From: Anaerolineae bacterium
Lineage (GTDB): Bacteria; Chloroflexota; Anaerolineae; Aggregatilineales; Phototrophicaceae
Direction of reading: 5' to 3'
Assembly (NCBI GenBank): GCA_022823165.1
Contig: JAJDXR010000017.1
Span: forward strand, 1 to 51,187
DNA: 51,187 nucleotides
Shown here: positions 32,829 to 42,671 of the stretch, in pieces
Layout of the letters: each line of letters opens with the position of its first letter
Numbering within the stretch: the first letter of the stretch is position 1
Notes under the pieces: generated by a model
Told to the model about the DNA's origin: nothing
Database searches by the model: none
Seen by the model: only the letters and a program-made list of their open reading frames with translations
Made by a program: the position numbers and the translations under genes

Positions 32829-33416
32829 ATGCAAATTGGAATCATTTCCGACGTACATGCCGATTATGACGCGCTAGAGGATGTACTCGATCGCTTTGAC
32901 AGGCATCATCATGTGGATCAAATCTTGTGCGCCGGGGACTTGGTCGGGCGCGGGCCGGATCCCGATCGCGTCATTGATCTGATTCGCGCGCACGGCATTC
33001 CGGTAGCGCGCGGCAACCACGACGAATGGGTGAACGGTCTTCGCCAGGACAACCTGCGCTTCCTGCAAGAATTGCCGCTTGATTGGCAAGGGGAGTTGGC
33101 CGGCCGCGCGATTTATATGTGCCATGGCAAACCCGGCAACAATATGTGGGGCATGTATAAAGACCACCTCTCGACCACCTACCTCAAGATGGTGCTGGAT
33201 TCGCTGAAGGCCGATGTCTTGATCACCGGGCATACGCACCTGCCGCTGCACATCAAGACGCAGGACGGATGCCTGGTTAATCCCGGCTCGCTCTACACCT
33301 TCAAATGCGCGCGCGCCTCGTCGCGCACTTATGGCGTACTCTCGCTCTACGACTTGAGCTTCCGCGTCTTTGACGCCAATGGCGACTGCGGAGATCCGCC
33401 TGTCGAAATCGTATAG
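32829..33416 (+). CDS. Metallophosphoesterase (YfcE/MJ0936-like)
   Basis: A 195-residue calcineurin-like phosphoesterase. The two-metal motifs are in order: DVH at 8-10, GD at 36-37, GNHDE at 62-66, a histidine in CHGKPG, and GHTH near 145. The family includes phosphodiesterases that hydrolyse cyclic nucleotides or phosphomonoesters in vitro. It lies 42 bp before a glycosyltransferase on the same strand and may share its transcript. TATAAT at 32789-32794 is the nearest -10 candidate. The substrate cannot be told from sequence. Confidence 0.88.
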   Translation: MQIGIISDVHADYDALEDVLDRFDRHHHVDQILCAGDLVGRGPDPDRVIDLIRAHGIPVARGNHDEWVNGLRQDNLRFLQELPLDWQGELAGRAIYMCHGKPGNNMWGMYKDHLSTTYLKMVLDSLKADVLITGHTHLPLHIKTQDGCLVNPGSLYTFKCARASSRTYGVLSLYDLSFRVFDANGDCGDPPVEIV

Positions 33417-33457
33417 GCGGCCACACCTTGCGCGGACGGCGGGTCAAACGACAATCC

Positions 33458-34561
33458 ATGCGCGTCTTGATGCTCTCCAAAGCTTGCGTCGTTGGCATTT
33501 ATCAGCCGAAGCTGGAAGCCATCGCCCGGCGCGGCGTCGATCTCAGCGTCCTGGTTCCGCCCAGTTGGCGCGACGAACGCGGCGCGCAGCATTTGGAGCG
33601 CAGCTTCACAGCTGGCTACCGCTTGCGCCCAATCCCCATCCGCTTCAACGGCAATTTCCACCTGCATCATTACCCGACCCTGGCGCGTGAGATAGCCGAC
33701 CTGCAGCCGCAGATCCTGCACATCGATGAGGAACCCTACAACCTGGCGACCTGGCAAGCTCTGCGGCTGGCGCGACGCGCCGGCGCCAGAAGCTTGTTTT
33801 TCACCTGGCAGAATATCGCCCGCCGCTATCCGCCGCCCTTCAGCTGGGGGGAGCGCTGGGTGATGCGCCGCGCCGACTGCGCCATCGCCGGCACGGAGGC
33901 CGCCGCCGAGGTCCTGCGCGGCAAAGGCTATCGGGGTCGACTAGCGACCATACCGCAATTCGGCACATCGGAGTCGCTTTTCGCGCCGCCGGCCTCCCGG
34001 CCAGCGCGCCCGTTCACCATCGGCTATACCGGCCGCATGGTGCCCGAAAAAGGCATCGACATCCTGTTGCAGGCCGCGGCGCGGTTGGGCGGCGAATGGC
34101 GCCTGCGCTTGGTCGGCGGCGGCTCCGCGCGCGACGAATTGACCTCGCTGGCGCAGGCGCTGGGCTTGCGCGACCGCGTAACCTTCGCGGGCCAACTGCC
34201 GTCGGCGGACTTGCCCGCGCAATACCACCAGCTTGACGCGCTCGTTCTGCCCTCCTTGACCCGACCCAATTGGAAAGAACAATTTGGGCGCGTACTGGTC
34301 GAGGCCATGGCCAGCGGCGTGCCGGTCGTCGGCAGCGACAGCGGCGCCATCCCGGGCGTCATCGGCGCTGCCGGGCTGATAGTTCGCGAAGGCGATGTTG
34401 AGGCGCTGGCGCGCTCGCTCGCCGAGCTGCGCGCTCAGCCGGCTTTGCGCCGGGCGCTGAGCGAGCAGGGCCGGGCGCGCTTTCTGGCGCATTTCACCCA
34501 CGAACAAGTGGCGGCGGCTACTGTCGCGGTCTATCGTGAGATGTTGGACAATATGGCATAA
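33458..34561 (+). CDS. Family 4 glycosyltransferase
   Basis: About 367 residues from ATG 33458 (MRVLMLSKACVVGIYQPKLE). The TTG-started frame from 33428 adds ten basic residues without support. GT-B pattern: IGYTGRMVPEKGIDILLQAA in the donor domain, then LVEAMASGVPVVGSDSGAIP with the E-x7 motif. No signal or membrane helix. It follows the phosphoesterase closely. It is unrelated in detail to the other family-4 glycosyltransferase in the window, so each probably acts on a different glycan. Confidence 0.82.
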   Translation: MRVLMLSKACVVGIYQPKLEAIARRGVDLSVLVPPSWRDERGAQHLERSFTAGYRLRPIPIRFNGNFHLHHYPTLAREIADLQPQILHIDEEPYNLATWQALRLARRAGARSLFFTWQNIARRYPPPFSWGERWVMRRADCAIAGTEAAAEVLRGKGYRGRLATIPQFGTSESLFAPPASRPARPFTIGYTGRMVPEKGIDILLQAAARLGGEWRLRLVGGGSARDELTSLAQALGLRDRVTFAGQLPSADLPAQYHQLDALVLPSLTRPNWKEQFGRVLVEAMASGVPVVGSDSGAIPGVIGAAGLIVREGDVEALARSLAELRAQPALRRALSEQGRARFLAHFTHEQVAAATVAVYREMLDNMA

Positions 34562-34619
34562 GGCGCTACGATTGTATTGTCTATCACTTTGAGCGTCGCC
34601 CGACGGGAAGGCGTTCAAG

Positions 34620-34850
34620 ATGGAACCCAATGACGTGAAGCTTGGTCGAATAGCAAATTTGAAGGACTCGCCATTCTTTGATGAGTCGCCGCTGCGGCGT
34701 TCGCTGGCGGACCTGGAACAGCGCAACGCGGAAAAGGAACAGTCTGACCGACTTGAAGCGCTCCTGACCCAAATGCTGGCTGAGCTGGTCGAGATTAAAG
34801 CCATCTTGCTCGCCTTGAGCGATTCGGTCGCTGAGTCGGATGAAGACTGA
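34620..34850 (+). CDS. Small acidic coiled-coil protein, 76 residues
   Basis: The ATG has GGAAGG nine bases before it. The N-terminal third is polar. From about residue 28 a heptad-like pattern runs through LADLEQRNAEKEQSDRLEAL and LTQMLAELVEIKAILLALSD, a coiled coil with an acidic tail. It is intact and has a good start, so it is probably real, but I recognise no family. It may oligomerise or bind another helix. It stands between the glycosyltransferase and recO. Confidence 0.5.
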   Translation: MEPNDVKLGRIANLKDSPFFDESPLRRSLADLEQRNAEKEQSDRLEALLTQMLAELVEIKAILLALSDSVAESDED

Positions 34851-34890
34851 TTATCATAGCCCACTGCATAGCATCCGCTGATTCCTATCT

Positions 34891-35679
34891 TCACTTGTCC
34901 TCGGAAAACTGACGCCGCAGCCGCTGGATAAAATCGACGCTCTCCAATTTGCGCTCCAGCAAGTGCGCCACATAGCCGAGCATAATCCGTTCCGTCCGCT
35001 GATGTTGATCCGGCCTAATCTTCAGGCTGCTGACCCCGGCGTATGAATCGCTGCTGCGCTGCAGGTGCCGCAGCAGCTTCAAGGTGTCGAAGTCGATCTC
35101 AATCAGCCGAGAGGCGATCTGTGGCGCGGCGGCGCGGCTGACCACGCCACCCTCTTCGTGGCTGAAAAACTGCCGCTCCGGCAGCAGGTCGCTCCGCGTC
35201 AGCACACATTCTTGCAGCTCCGGCCGGAAGCCCACTAGATCCAGCAGCCGCAACTCAAAATAACGCGCGGCCAGCCGCGGATCGTCGGCATCGGCGATAC
35301 GCGACAAGGTCTGATGCAGCAGCAGGAAGACATCGCCGCTGTCGTCGTCTTCATCCGCTGTGAAGCGATCCAGCAGCTCGGCGACATAATTGGCGTAGGC
35401 GCCCCGGCTCAGGTTTTCGCGCAAGCCGAGATAGGCGTCAATCAGTTCGGCCTGCGTCAGGATATCCAGGTTGCGCCCGCGGTGGATGAGGCAGTCGCTG
35501 CGCGCGAAGAGCTCGACATGCCCGCTGATCTTGGCGCTGGGTTTGCGGGCGCCCTTGGCGATAGCGCGCAGTTTGCCCCGCAGCGGCGTATACAGCGTCA
35601 GTAGCCGATCCGACTCGCCGAAGTCGCGCCGGCTCAGGATGATGGCTTGCGTACGGTACTGGCGCTGGGCTTTGGGCAT
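34891..35679 (-). CDS. recO: DNA repair protein RecO
   Basis: A 262-residue protein with the N-terminal OB-fold start (QAIILSRRDFGESDRLLTLY and KLRAIAKGARKPSA), followed by the helical region with a four-cysteine zinc module much reduced here: only the single ECVLTRSDLLP cysteine is clear, so the zinc site may be missing. RecO loads RecA on SSB-coated DNA in the RecFOR path. TATAAT (35709-35714, minus strand) lies 30 bp upstream. Single gene; the start has no strong ribosome site. Confidence 0.88.
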   Translation of the reverse strand: MPKAQRQYRTQAIILSRRDFGESDRLLTLYTPLRGKLRAIAKGARKPSAKISGHVELFARSDCLIHRGRNLDILTQAELIDAYLGLRENLSRGAYANYVAELLDRFTADEDDDSGDVFLLLHQTLSRIADADDPRLAARYFELRLLDLVGFRPELQECVLTRSDLLPERQFFSHEEGGVVSRAAAPQIASRLIEIDFDTLKLLRHLQRSSDSYAGVSSLKIRPDQHQRTERIMLGYVAHLLERKLESVDFIQRLRRQFSEDK

Positions 35680-35926
35680 GGGCTGCGGCTCGTTTTGTGA
35701 CTGCGCTGATTATACAATGGCGCCGCGGAATTCCGCGCTCACTGGTGAACTCAGTATGTCATGAGAAATCACGAGTAAAGTCGAATCGTACGGTCAGCCT
35801 TTTGGCATCGTTTACTTGGAACTACTTCTCTGTCTCGGTGATGATACGGGATTCAGATTGCCCCAGTTGAGACAAGCCGCTATAGTCTGCCCAATCGCAA
35901 CGACACAGCCAGGACGATTCCGCGCC

Positions 35927-37369
35927 ATGACCGACTCACCCGAAAGCAACAAAAGCGAAACCCCCGAAATCACTGAAGAAGAGCCTATCGTCACAATTCA
36001 CCAACTCGCCCTCGCCGACCGGACGCTCGCCTACAGCGCCACCGTCGGCAACATGCCGCTCAAAGACGAGAAAGACAAAATCGCCGCCCAGATCTTCTAC
36101 ACCGCTTACAGCCTCGACTCGGAGGCCGACCCCGCCACCCGCCCGCTGATCTTCGTCTTCAACGGGGGACCCGGCTCGGCATCCATCTGGCTGCACATGG
36201 GCGCGCTGGGTCCCAAACGCGTCGACATGGGCGTCGAGGGTTTTATGCCGCCGCCGCCCTTCCAGCTCATCGACAACGCTCATACCTGGCTCGATCTGGG
36301 CGACCTGGTCTTCATCGACCCGGTTGGCACCGGCTACTCGCGCGCGGCCGACCCCGCCGACAACGAGAAGTATTGGGGGCTGGAAGCTGATCTCGAAGCC
36401 GTGGGCGAATTCATCCGCCTCTATCTCTCGCGCAACCAGCGCTGGACCTCGCCGCTATATCTGGCCGGCGAGAGCTACGGCACCACCCGCGCCGCCGGTT
36501 TGGCCGGCCACCTGATAGACCGCGGCATCGCCTTCAACGGCGTCGTCCTGATATCGACTGTGATGAACTTCCAGACGCTGCGCTTCACCAAAGCCAATGA
36601 CTTGCCCTATGCGCTTTACCTGCCCAGCTTCTGCGCCACTGCCTACTATCACGGCAAGCTGGCGGATGAGCTGCAAGCGCGGGAGCTGCGCGAATTGCTG
36701 CATGAAGTCGCTGACTGGGCGGAAGCCGACTATACGGTGGCGCTGGGCAAGGGCGATCGGCTGACGGAGGGCGAAAGCCGGGCAATCGCCGAGCGCCTGT
36801 CGCGCTACACCGGCTTGTCGCGGCGCTTCATCCTGGGGGCCGACCTGCGCGTCAATATCATGAGCTTCTGCAAGGAATTGCTGCGCGATGACAAGCGCGC
36901 CGTCGGCCGCCTTGATTCCCGCTTCATCGGCATCATGGCCTCCGCCGAAGGCACGAGCTTCGACTTCGACCCGTCGATGAACGCCATCGTCCCGCCCTAC
37001 ACCGCCGTATACAATCAGTACATCCGCCAAGAGCTGGGCTATGAGACCGACCTGAATTACGAAATCCTTAGCTTCAAGGTCAACGAGAACTGGAAATATC
37101 AGGGCGGGCAATTCCCCGATACCAGCGAGGGCTTGCGCGCCGCCTTCGCCAAGAATCCTTTCATGCGCGTGCTGGTGGCGCAGGGCTATTATGACCTGGC
37201 GACGCCCTTCCAGGCCGCCTATTACTCTCTGGCGCACATGGGGCTGGACCGCGCCCTGCGCGACAATGTCACCATCGCCGAGTACGACGCCGGCCACATG
37301 ATGTACCTGCACGAGCCGTCGCTGGCGAAACTGAAAGCCGATGCGGCCGCCTTCATCGCCGGCGAATAG
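35927..37369 (+). CDS. Serine carboxypeptidase family (S10) peptidase
   Basis: About 480 residues from ATG 35927; the earlier ATG (35816) adds 37 residues without likeness. The alpha/beta-hydrolase triad is S183 in GESYGTTRA, D423 in YYDLATP and H457 in DAGHMMY. NGGPGSASIW is the oxyanion-side motif. No signal peptide is visible, so unlike yeast carboxypeptidase Y it probably works in the cytoplasm. Bacterial S10 proteins of this type are fairly common in soil and environmental genomes. Substrate unknown. Confidence 0.88.
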   Translation: MTDSPESNKSETPEITEEEPIVTIHQLALADRTLAYSATVGNMPLKDEKDKIAAQIFYTAYSLDSEADPATRPLIFVFNGGPGSASIWLHMGALGPKRVDMGVEGFMPPPPFQLIDNAHTWLDLGDLVFIDPVGTGYSRAADPADNEKYWGLEADLEAVGEFIRLYLSRNQRWTSPLYLAGESYGTTRAAGLAGHLIDRGIAFNGVVLISTVMNFQTLRFTKANDLPYALYLPSFCATAYYHGKLADELQARELRELLHEVADWAEADYTVALGKGDRLTEGESRAIAERLSRYTGLSRRFILGADLRVNIMSFCKELLRDDKRAVGRLDSRFIGIMASAEGTSFDFDPSMNAIVPPYTAVYNQYIRQELGYETDLNYEILSFKVNENWKYQGGQFPDTSEGLRAAFAKNPFMRVLVAQGYYDLATPFQAAYYSLAHMGLDRALRDNVTIAEYDAGHMMYLHEPSLAKLKADAAAFIAGE

Positions 37370-37380
37370 GGCGCGCTGCC

Positions 37381-38271
37381 TCAGCTGCTGTTGTGGCGCA
37401 TGATGTCCATCCACATCACCAAGCCCCGCCAGCGGCCGAATGGCGCATAATGCGCTTTGATATCCGCCACGCTGCCTTTGAGGCCATCGTTGCGCCGCGC
37501 GGCGAACATGGCCCGGCAAGCTGTGTCGATGGCGAGTCGGTCGAAGTGACCGAGCATGCGCGCGACCGTGCCGGCGGCGTAATCGCCGAAGCCTTTTAAG
37601 GACTTCACCGCTTTGAACAAGGCCTCGCCGTCGAGCGCTTGCCAGCGGTCGAGGTCGATGTCCCCGCTGTTAATCCGCCCTGCCAGTTCATGCAGATAAG
37701 CGCTGCGGTAGCCGGCGCGGACGGCTCCCGACAGTTCGTCAAGTGGCATAGCCGCGATGCGCTGCGGCGGCGGAAAAGCCTGCCAGTCGGGAAGGGCGGG
37801 GTGGGGCGCGCCCAGCCGACAGAGCTGGCTCGTCATGTTGATCGTCTGCGACCAACTGCAATTGGTGGTCAGCAGCACCTTGGCCAGGTCCTCCCATAAG
37901 CTCGGGCAAACCAGGATTCGTCCGCGCCGCTCCGCCTCCAGCCATTCGCAGCCCTCATGCGCGCGCATCGCCCGGTAGAAGGCGCTTAGATCCCAATCGA
38001 GGCTGAATATCCGCCTGACCGCGCGCCGAAGCTCAGCTTCCAGCGCCGGTTCAAGCCGCTCGCAGTCGGGCAGGTTCACTTGAATGCTGCTGCCGGCGTC
38101 GCTCATTGCCAGGCGCAGAACCTCGCCGCCCGCCGTCTGCAGCAGATAGCTCAACGTCCCGCTGTCCTCATCCCATCTGAAGGGCGGCGGCATCAACCAG
38201 CCGTGGCTGAGCACGGTGGCGCGAAAGTCAAATTGGGGCGTCGTCGCGACGGTGAAGCCGGTCGAGATCAC
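37381..38271 (-). CDS. HhH-GPD DNA glycosylase-like protein
   Basis: A 296-residue protein. The first ~100 residues resemble the N-terminal domain of AlkA/OGG-type enzymes, and the helix-hairpin-helix lies in LKGFGDYAAGTVARMLGHFD, followed by LAIDTACRAMF with an aspartate where the GPD motif has its catalytic aspartate. The lysine of bifunctional enzymes is not evident, so it may be a monofunctional base-removing glycosylase. It starts at ATG 38271, overlapping the stop of the DinB gene by four bases (ATGA), so the two are coupled. The substrate base is not known. Confidence 0.75.
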   Translation of the reverse strand: MISTGFTVATTPQFDFRATVLSHGWLMPPPFRWDEDSGTLSYLLQTAGGEVLRLAMSDAGSSIQVNLPDCERLEPALEAELRRAVRRIFSLDWDLSAFYRAMRAHEGCEWLEAERRGRILVCPSLWEDLAKVLLTTNCSWSQTINMTSQLCRLGAPHPALPDWQAFPPPQRIAAMPLDELSGAVRAGYRSAYLHELAGRINSGDIDLDRWQALDGEALFKAVKSLKGFGDYAAGTVARMLGHFDRLAIDTACRAMFAARRNDGLKGSVADIKAHYAPFGRWRGLVMWMDIMRHNSS

Positions 38272-38744
38272 GCCGGCATCTTGTCCAGCACCTCTTGAAT
38301 TTGCCGCAGATGATTGATGCCGTGCTGAGCGTAAACTCGCGCCAGCTCCTCAAGGCTGTAATCGGGCCGGTCGGGGCTGGAGGCTGTGCCGATCTTGCCC
38401 CATTCATCGTCGCTCATATTCTCCAGCAAGATGGCCCAGCGGGCGTGCAAGCCCTCGAGGATCTTCAGCGAATACTCGATATCGGCGTCTTTGGCATCGG
38501 GCATTTCGGCAATGGCGTTGACGTCGTAAGCGGTGAACTGAAAGCTGGGGCTGGTCAGGATCAGTTTGAAGCGGCGGAAGCAGACGATATGCGTATCGGC
38601 CAGATGGTGGATATTCTGCGCAATCGTCCATTCGGGCGCATTGTAGGCGGTGGTCAATTGCTCGACCGACAGCCCACCCACTTTTTCGCGCAGCTGGGCG
38701 GGCAGCTTGCGATAGGCCTCAATATAATCAGCGCGGCTTTGCAT
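38268..38744 (-). CDS. DinB-fold protein
   Basis: A 158-residue helical protein: ADYIEAYRKLPAQLREKVGG, EWTIAQNIHHLADTHIVCFR with the family's HHLADTH histidines, and a C-terminal YAQHGINHLRQIQEVLDKM with two more. The three-histidine site is therefore complete, unlike the homologue at 5.4 kb. It starts with AAAGGAGA nine bases before the ATG. It overlaps the glycosylase gene by four bases, which suggests a shared role, perhaps in handling damage, but the link is only positional. Confidence 0.82.
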   Translation of the reverse strand: MQSRADYIEAYRKLPAQLREKVGGLSVEQLTTAYNAPEWTIAQNIHHLADTHIVCFRRFKLILTSPSFQFTAYDVNAIAEMPDAKDADIEYSLKILEGLHARWAILLENMSDDEWGKIGTASSPDRPDYSLEELARVYAQHGINHLRQIQEVLDKMPA

Positions 38745-38934
38745 ACTGTATGTCTCCTTTGTGCGTCTTGTTTCGCGCTATTGTAGCGAAGACATTTCCG
38801 CTTGGCTATCTGTCAGCCGCAGTGGGCGTAGCGAATACCGTGGATATAATTCCCCTTGCGAACACGACACAGGTTTTTACACCTCAGAAAACACAGATGT
38901 GTAACAAAGTAAGTCATGCAAATTTCACAGCATC

Positions 38935-39007
38935 GGGTCAGCCAAGGCTGACCCCTACCGGGTTCAAAATATAGTCGAAAGTTGTAGGGGCGAGCCTTGG
39001 CTCGCCC
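38935..39007. repeat. Double palindrome repeat
   Basis: Two perfect hairpins stand in tandem: GGGTCAGCC-aa-GGCTGACCC (38935-38954) and GGGCGAGCC-tt-GGCTCGCCC (38988-39007), both 9-bp stems, with CCTAC on one side or TAGGGG on the other. The gap 38745-39299 (555 bp) also carries strings shared with copies A and B of the dispersed repeat and with the 27.78 kb gap. No believable gene lies in it; frames through it lack protein character. Confidence 0.7.
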
Positions 39008-39299
39008 GCACAAACACGAAAATCCGCTATTTTGTGATGGTGTACCTATATTCTCATTACTTACTCGCACTTACTGATATTTTGTTATGCTTGGCGGGGT
39101 TATCAGTCGGTGGGATTAATTACTCCATCCGCAGTCATGTCGGTAATTTCAGGCGCGGCTTGCCATGTGTTCAGCGGCGCCTGCCGCAACTGCGTACCGG
39201 CCAGACGCCGGCTGGCCCCTGCACCGCGCTTCTGATTGCGCGACCGCGGCAATTGCGTTACAAAGTTAGCGAGCGTTTCAGCTTGGCGAAGGCGGATTC

Positions 39300-40226
39300 A
39301 TGACCACCACGCCCGACATCGTCGGCATCGGCGTCTGCACAGTCGATCATCTGGTCACCGTGCCGCGTATGCCGCATCGCAACGAAAATATGCAGGCGTT
39401 GAATTATCTGCGGCAACCGGGTGGGCTGGCCTCTTGCAGCCTGGTGGCCGCCGCCCGCCTCGGCGCCAAAACCAAGATCATCTCGCGCATCGGCGATGAC
39501 GCCCTGGGCGAATACATCCGCAGCGACTTGCAGCGCGAGGGTGTTGATGTCTCGCTGCTGCTGGAAGAAGCGGGCAGCGAATCGCATGTTTCCGTGATAC
39601 TGGTTGACGAGCAATCGGGCGACCGCAGCATTATCACGCGCCCTCCAACCGGCGCGTCCATCAGCCCGGCGGAGATCAAGCGAGCAGACCTGGACGGCGC
39701 GCAAGTCTTGTTTGTCGATAATAGTACGCCGGCGACGCTGCAGCTGGCGGCTTGGGCGCGAGAAGCGGGCATTAAAGTGGTGCTAGATCCAGCCCGCCCT
39801 TATGCCGAGATCAAGCCGCTGCTTGAGCTGGTGGACGTCCCGATTGTGCCGGAGCAGTGGGCGCAAGCCTGGCTGCCGGGCCAGCCGCCGGAGGCGGTTG
39901 CGCAGCGGCTATTTGACGCGGGCGCGGAGATCGCTATCGTGACGCTGGGCGAGCGCGGCGCCGCCGTCTGCTGGGACCAAGGCCTGCAACGGTTTCCCGC
40001 CTATCCCGTCGAGGTGGTCGATACGACTGGCGCCGGCGATGCCTACCACGGCGCCTTTATGTATGCCCTGCTGCAAGGCTGGGACCTGCCGCGAATGGCG
40101 AAATTCGCCTCGGCTGTTGGCTCTTTGAACTGCCGCGCAATGGGCGGGCGCAGCGCCTTGCCCACCCGGTCCGAGGTCGAGCGGTTCATGCGGCGCTCCG
40201 AAATCGGGCCTGACAGGCGCTCCTGA
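39300..40226 (+). CDS. PfkB-family carbohydrate kinase
   Basis: A 308-residue ribokinase-like protein: VGIGVCTVDHLVTVPRMP at the N-terminus, GGLASCSLVAAARLGAKTK, and the second PfkB signature DTTGAGDAYHGAFMYALLQG with its catalytic aspartate. It phosphorylates a sugar or nucleoside with ATP; the substrate cannot be read. ATG 39300 follows AAGGCGG by four bases. HU follows 136 bp downstream from its own promoter. Substrate class (sugar, pseudouridine or other) is open. Confidence 0.88.
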   Translation: MTTTPDIVGIGVCTVDHLVTVPRMPHRNENMQALNYLRQPGGLASCSLVAAARLGAKTKIISRIGDDALGEYIRSDLQREGVDVSLLLEEAGSESHVSVILVDEQSGDRSIITRPPTGASISPAEIKRADLDGAQVLFVDNSTPATLQLAAWAREAGIKVVLDPARPYAEIKPLLELVDVPIVPEQWAQAWLPGQPPEAVAQRLFDAGAEIAIVTLGERGAAVCWDQGLQRFPAYPVEVVDTTGAGDAYHGAFMYALLQGWDLPRMAKFASAVGSLNCRAMGGRSALPTRSEVERFMRRSEIGPDRRS

Positions 40227-40300
40227 TCGATCGCTGTCTCCGCGACCGGTGGAGAAATGTTATCTTGTGGTATAGACTGCTATATTATTGTAATTCAACC

Positions 40301-40327
40301 TTTGCAGGTGCGAAAAAATGCTATACT
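40301..40327 (+). promoter_or_regulatory. Probable promoter of the HU gene
   Basis: TATACT (40322-40327) is a good -10, 35 bp before the HU ATG. The best -35 (TTTGCA or TTGCAG near 40302) sits only 14-15 bases upstream, so spacing is short and the -35 is uncertain. The surrounding 70 bp are A+T-rich (CTATATTATTGTAATTC), as is usual for a strong promoter region. Confidence 0.4.
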
Positions 40328-40362
40328 ACTAGCTTGGTAATGACGAAAAAGGAGCAAGTGTC

Positions 40363-40638
40363 ATGAACAAAGCAGAATTGATTGGCGCAATCGCAGACGG
40401 GTCTGGGCTCAGTAAAGCCGACGCTGGCAAGGCGCTGGACGCATTCGTGTCGTCCGTTGAGGGCGCGCTTGCCAATGGCGAGCGTATTTCGCTGGTTGGT
40501 TTTGGCTCATGGTCGGTCGATGAACGTAACGCGCGTACCGGGCGTAATCCGCGCACGGGCGAAGAGATTCAAATAGCGGCGAAGAAGGTAGTCAAGTTCA
40601 AGCCCGGCGCCGGCCTCTCCGACGCGGTCAACAAATAG
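40363..40638 (+). CDS. HU-family DNA-binding protein
   Basis: A 91-residue nucleoid protein with the complete HU layout: NKAELIGAIADGSGLSKADA, dimer helices, FGSWSVDERNARTGRNPRTG beta arm and the C-terminal KFKPGAGLSDAVN. It bends DNA non-specifically as a dimer. The arm proline is present (RNPRTG). GGAG lies eight bases from the ATG. A hairpin 70 bp after the stop is a likely terminator. Length and sequence are fully normal. This is a single-gene unit. Confidence 0.95.
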   Translation: MNKAELIGAIADGSGLSKADAGKALDAFVSSVEGALANGERISLVGFGSWSVDERNARTGRNPRTGEEIQIAAKKVVKFKPGAGLSDAVNK

Positions 40639-40700
40639 ACAGATATGATGCCACGGGGATTACCATCGTGTAACCTCGCGCACAGATTCGCAGATTTCCG

Positions 40701-40729
40701 CAGCCTGCCTGATGTCATTCGGCAGGCTG
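40701..40729. terminator. Hairpin after HU
   Basis: CAGCCTGCC (40701-40709) pairs perfectly with GGCAGGCTG (40721-40729) around an 11-base loop. It stands between HU and the convergent isomerase gene and could serve both. The downstream tract TTGCAATAATAGAGTTTCTT is only moderately T-rich, so strength is uncertain. Confidence 0.55.
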
Positions 40730-40751
40730 TTGCAATAATAGAGTTTCTTAG

Positions 40752-41543
40752 CTAAATCACTTTGGATCGGCGCAGATAATCCAGGCAACCCGCCAGGTCC
40801 GCGACTGTATCGCATTCGCCGGCCAGAACCAGCCAGCCGGAAAAGTCAGATGAACGCAGGGCGCGCGCCAGGTTCGCGAAGGGCAGCGTCCCCTGGCCAG
40901 GCAGGCGCCGATTGTCGTCGACCAAATACATGACGCTTAGCGCGGGCCCGTGCGCTGCCAGGCTGGCGGCCATATCTTGCTCTTGTGCAGCCAGGCAGTA
41001 GCTATTGGCGGCTATGGCGATATTGGGATGATTGTCCACCTGGCGGAGAAAGAATGCGGCGTCGTCCAGGCAGGTGACGAAACTCGTCTCGCCGCTGGTT
41101 AGCGGCTTGATCGCCAGCTTGGCGTCCATGGCCTCCGCCAGATCGGAGACGCCGCGCAGCAGCCATATCAGCAGTTCTTTCTGTAATTCCATCGCTGAGG
41201 CGAATGGCGTCAAGTCAGGCAGGTCAGTATCGCCGTAGTGCGGGACAAAGGTGACATATTCCGCTTCCAGATCGAGCGCGCAGGTCAAGGCGCGGCGCAG
41301 GCTGTCAGTCGCATCGGCGCGCGCAGCCCGGTCCGCGGCCAGCCAGCCGCTCGCTGTTCCCAGATTGACGCCGCTGGCCGCCAAACCCTGGGCCTGCAAG
41401 GCGTGGTAGATTTCGTCCAGGCGTTCGTCCAAGTCCGCCGCCGGGACTTCCACGCCCTCAAAGCCCAGCTCAGCGGCTGTGGACATTTTCTCAGCCACGC
41501 TGGCGCCAGGCAGCAGCGCTTCTTGAATGGCGAGCTTCGGCAT
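40752..41543 (-). CDS. Sugar phosphate isomerase/epimerase-fold protein, apparently lacking metal ligands
   Basis: A 263-residue TIM-barrel protein of the AP-endonuclease-2/xylose-isomerase-like fold. In ordinary members, metal ligands sit in A-x-E-P, L-D-T-x-H, H-V-H and a final E. Here these read AIKPLTSGETSF (E to K), IAIAANSYCL (D to N, H to C) and SVMYLVDDNRR (H to Y), and the last strand is LVLAGECD. The barrel pattern and the NRRLPGQGTL loop remain. The protein may therefore bind but not isomerise. It starts three bases after the MoxR stop and is almost certainly co-translated with it. I judge the loss real but alignment-based. Confidence 0.72.
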   Translation of the reverse strand: MPKLAIQEALLPGASVAEKMSTAAELGFEGVEVPAADLDERLDEIYHALQAQGLAASGVNLGTASGWLAADRAARADATDSLRRALTCALDLEAEYVTFVPHYGDTDLPDLTPFASAMELQKELLIWLLRGVSDLAEAMDAKLAIKPLTSGETSFVTCLDDAAFFLRQVDNHPNIAIAANSYCLAAQEQDMAASLAAHGPALSVMYLVDDNRRLPGQGTLPFANLARALRSSDFSGWLVLAGECDTVADLAGCLDYLRRSKVI

Positions 41544-41546
41544 GGG

Positions 41547-42548
<1,002 letters not shown>

Positions 42549-42671
42549 GGTGGCTAACTTTCATGTCGCTTGCCGGCAGTGGCAGCCATTATAGCTGGAA
42601 ACTAACGCTGGGCGAGGGGCGGCTATGACTTGGCCCGATTCGACCGACGAGAAGCGCCATGTCAGACTACA

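Noticed and set aside
36455..37519. A 354-residue minus-strand frame opposite the S10 peptidase
   Set aside because: Shadow frame; the plus-strand peptidase keeps its full catalytic triad.
39034..39303. An 89-residue frame before the PfkB kinase
   Set aside because: Composition and lack of ribosome site argue against coding; part is repeat sequence.
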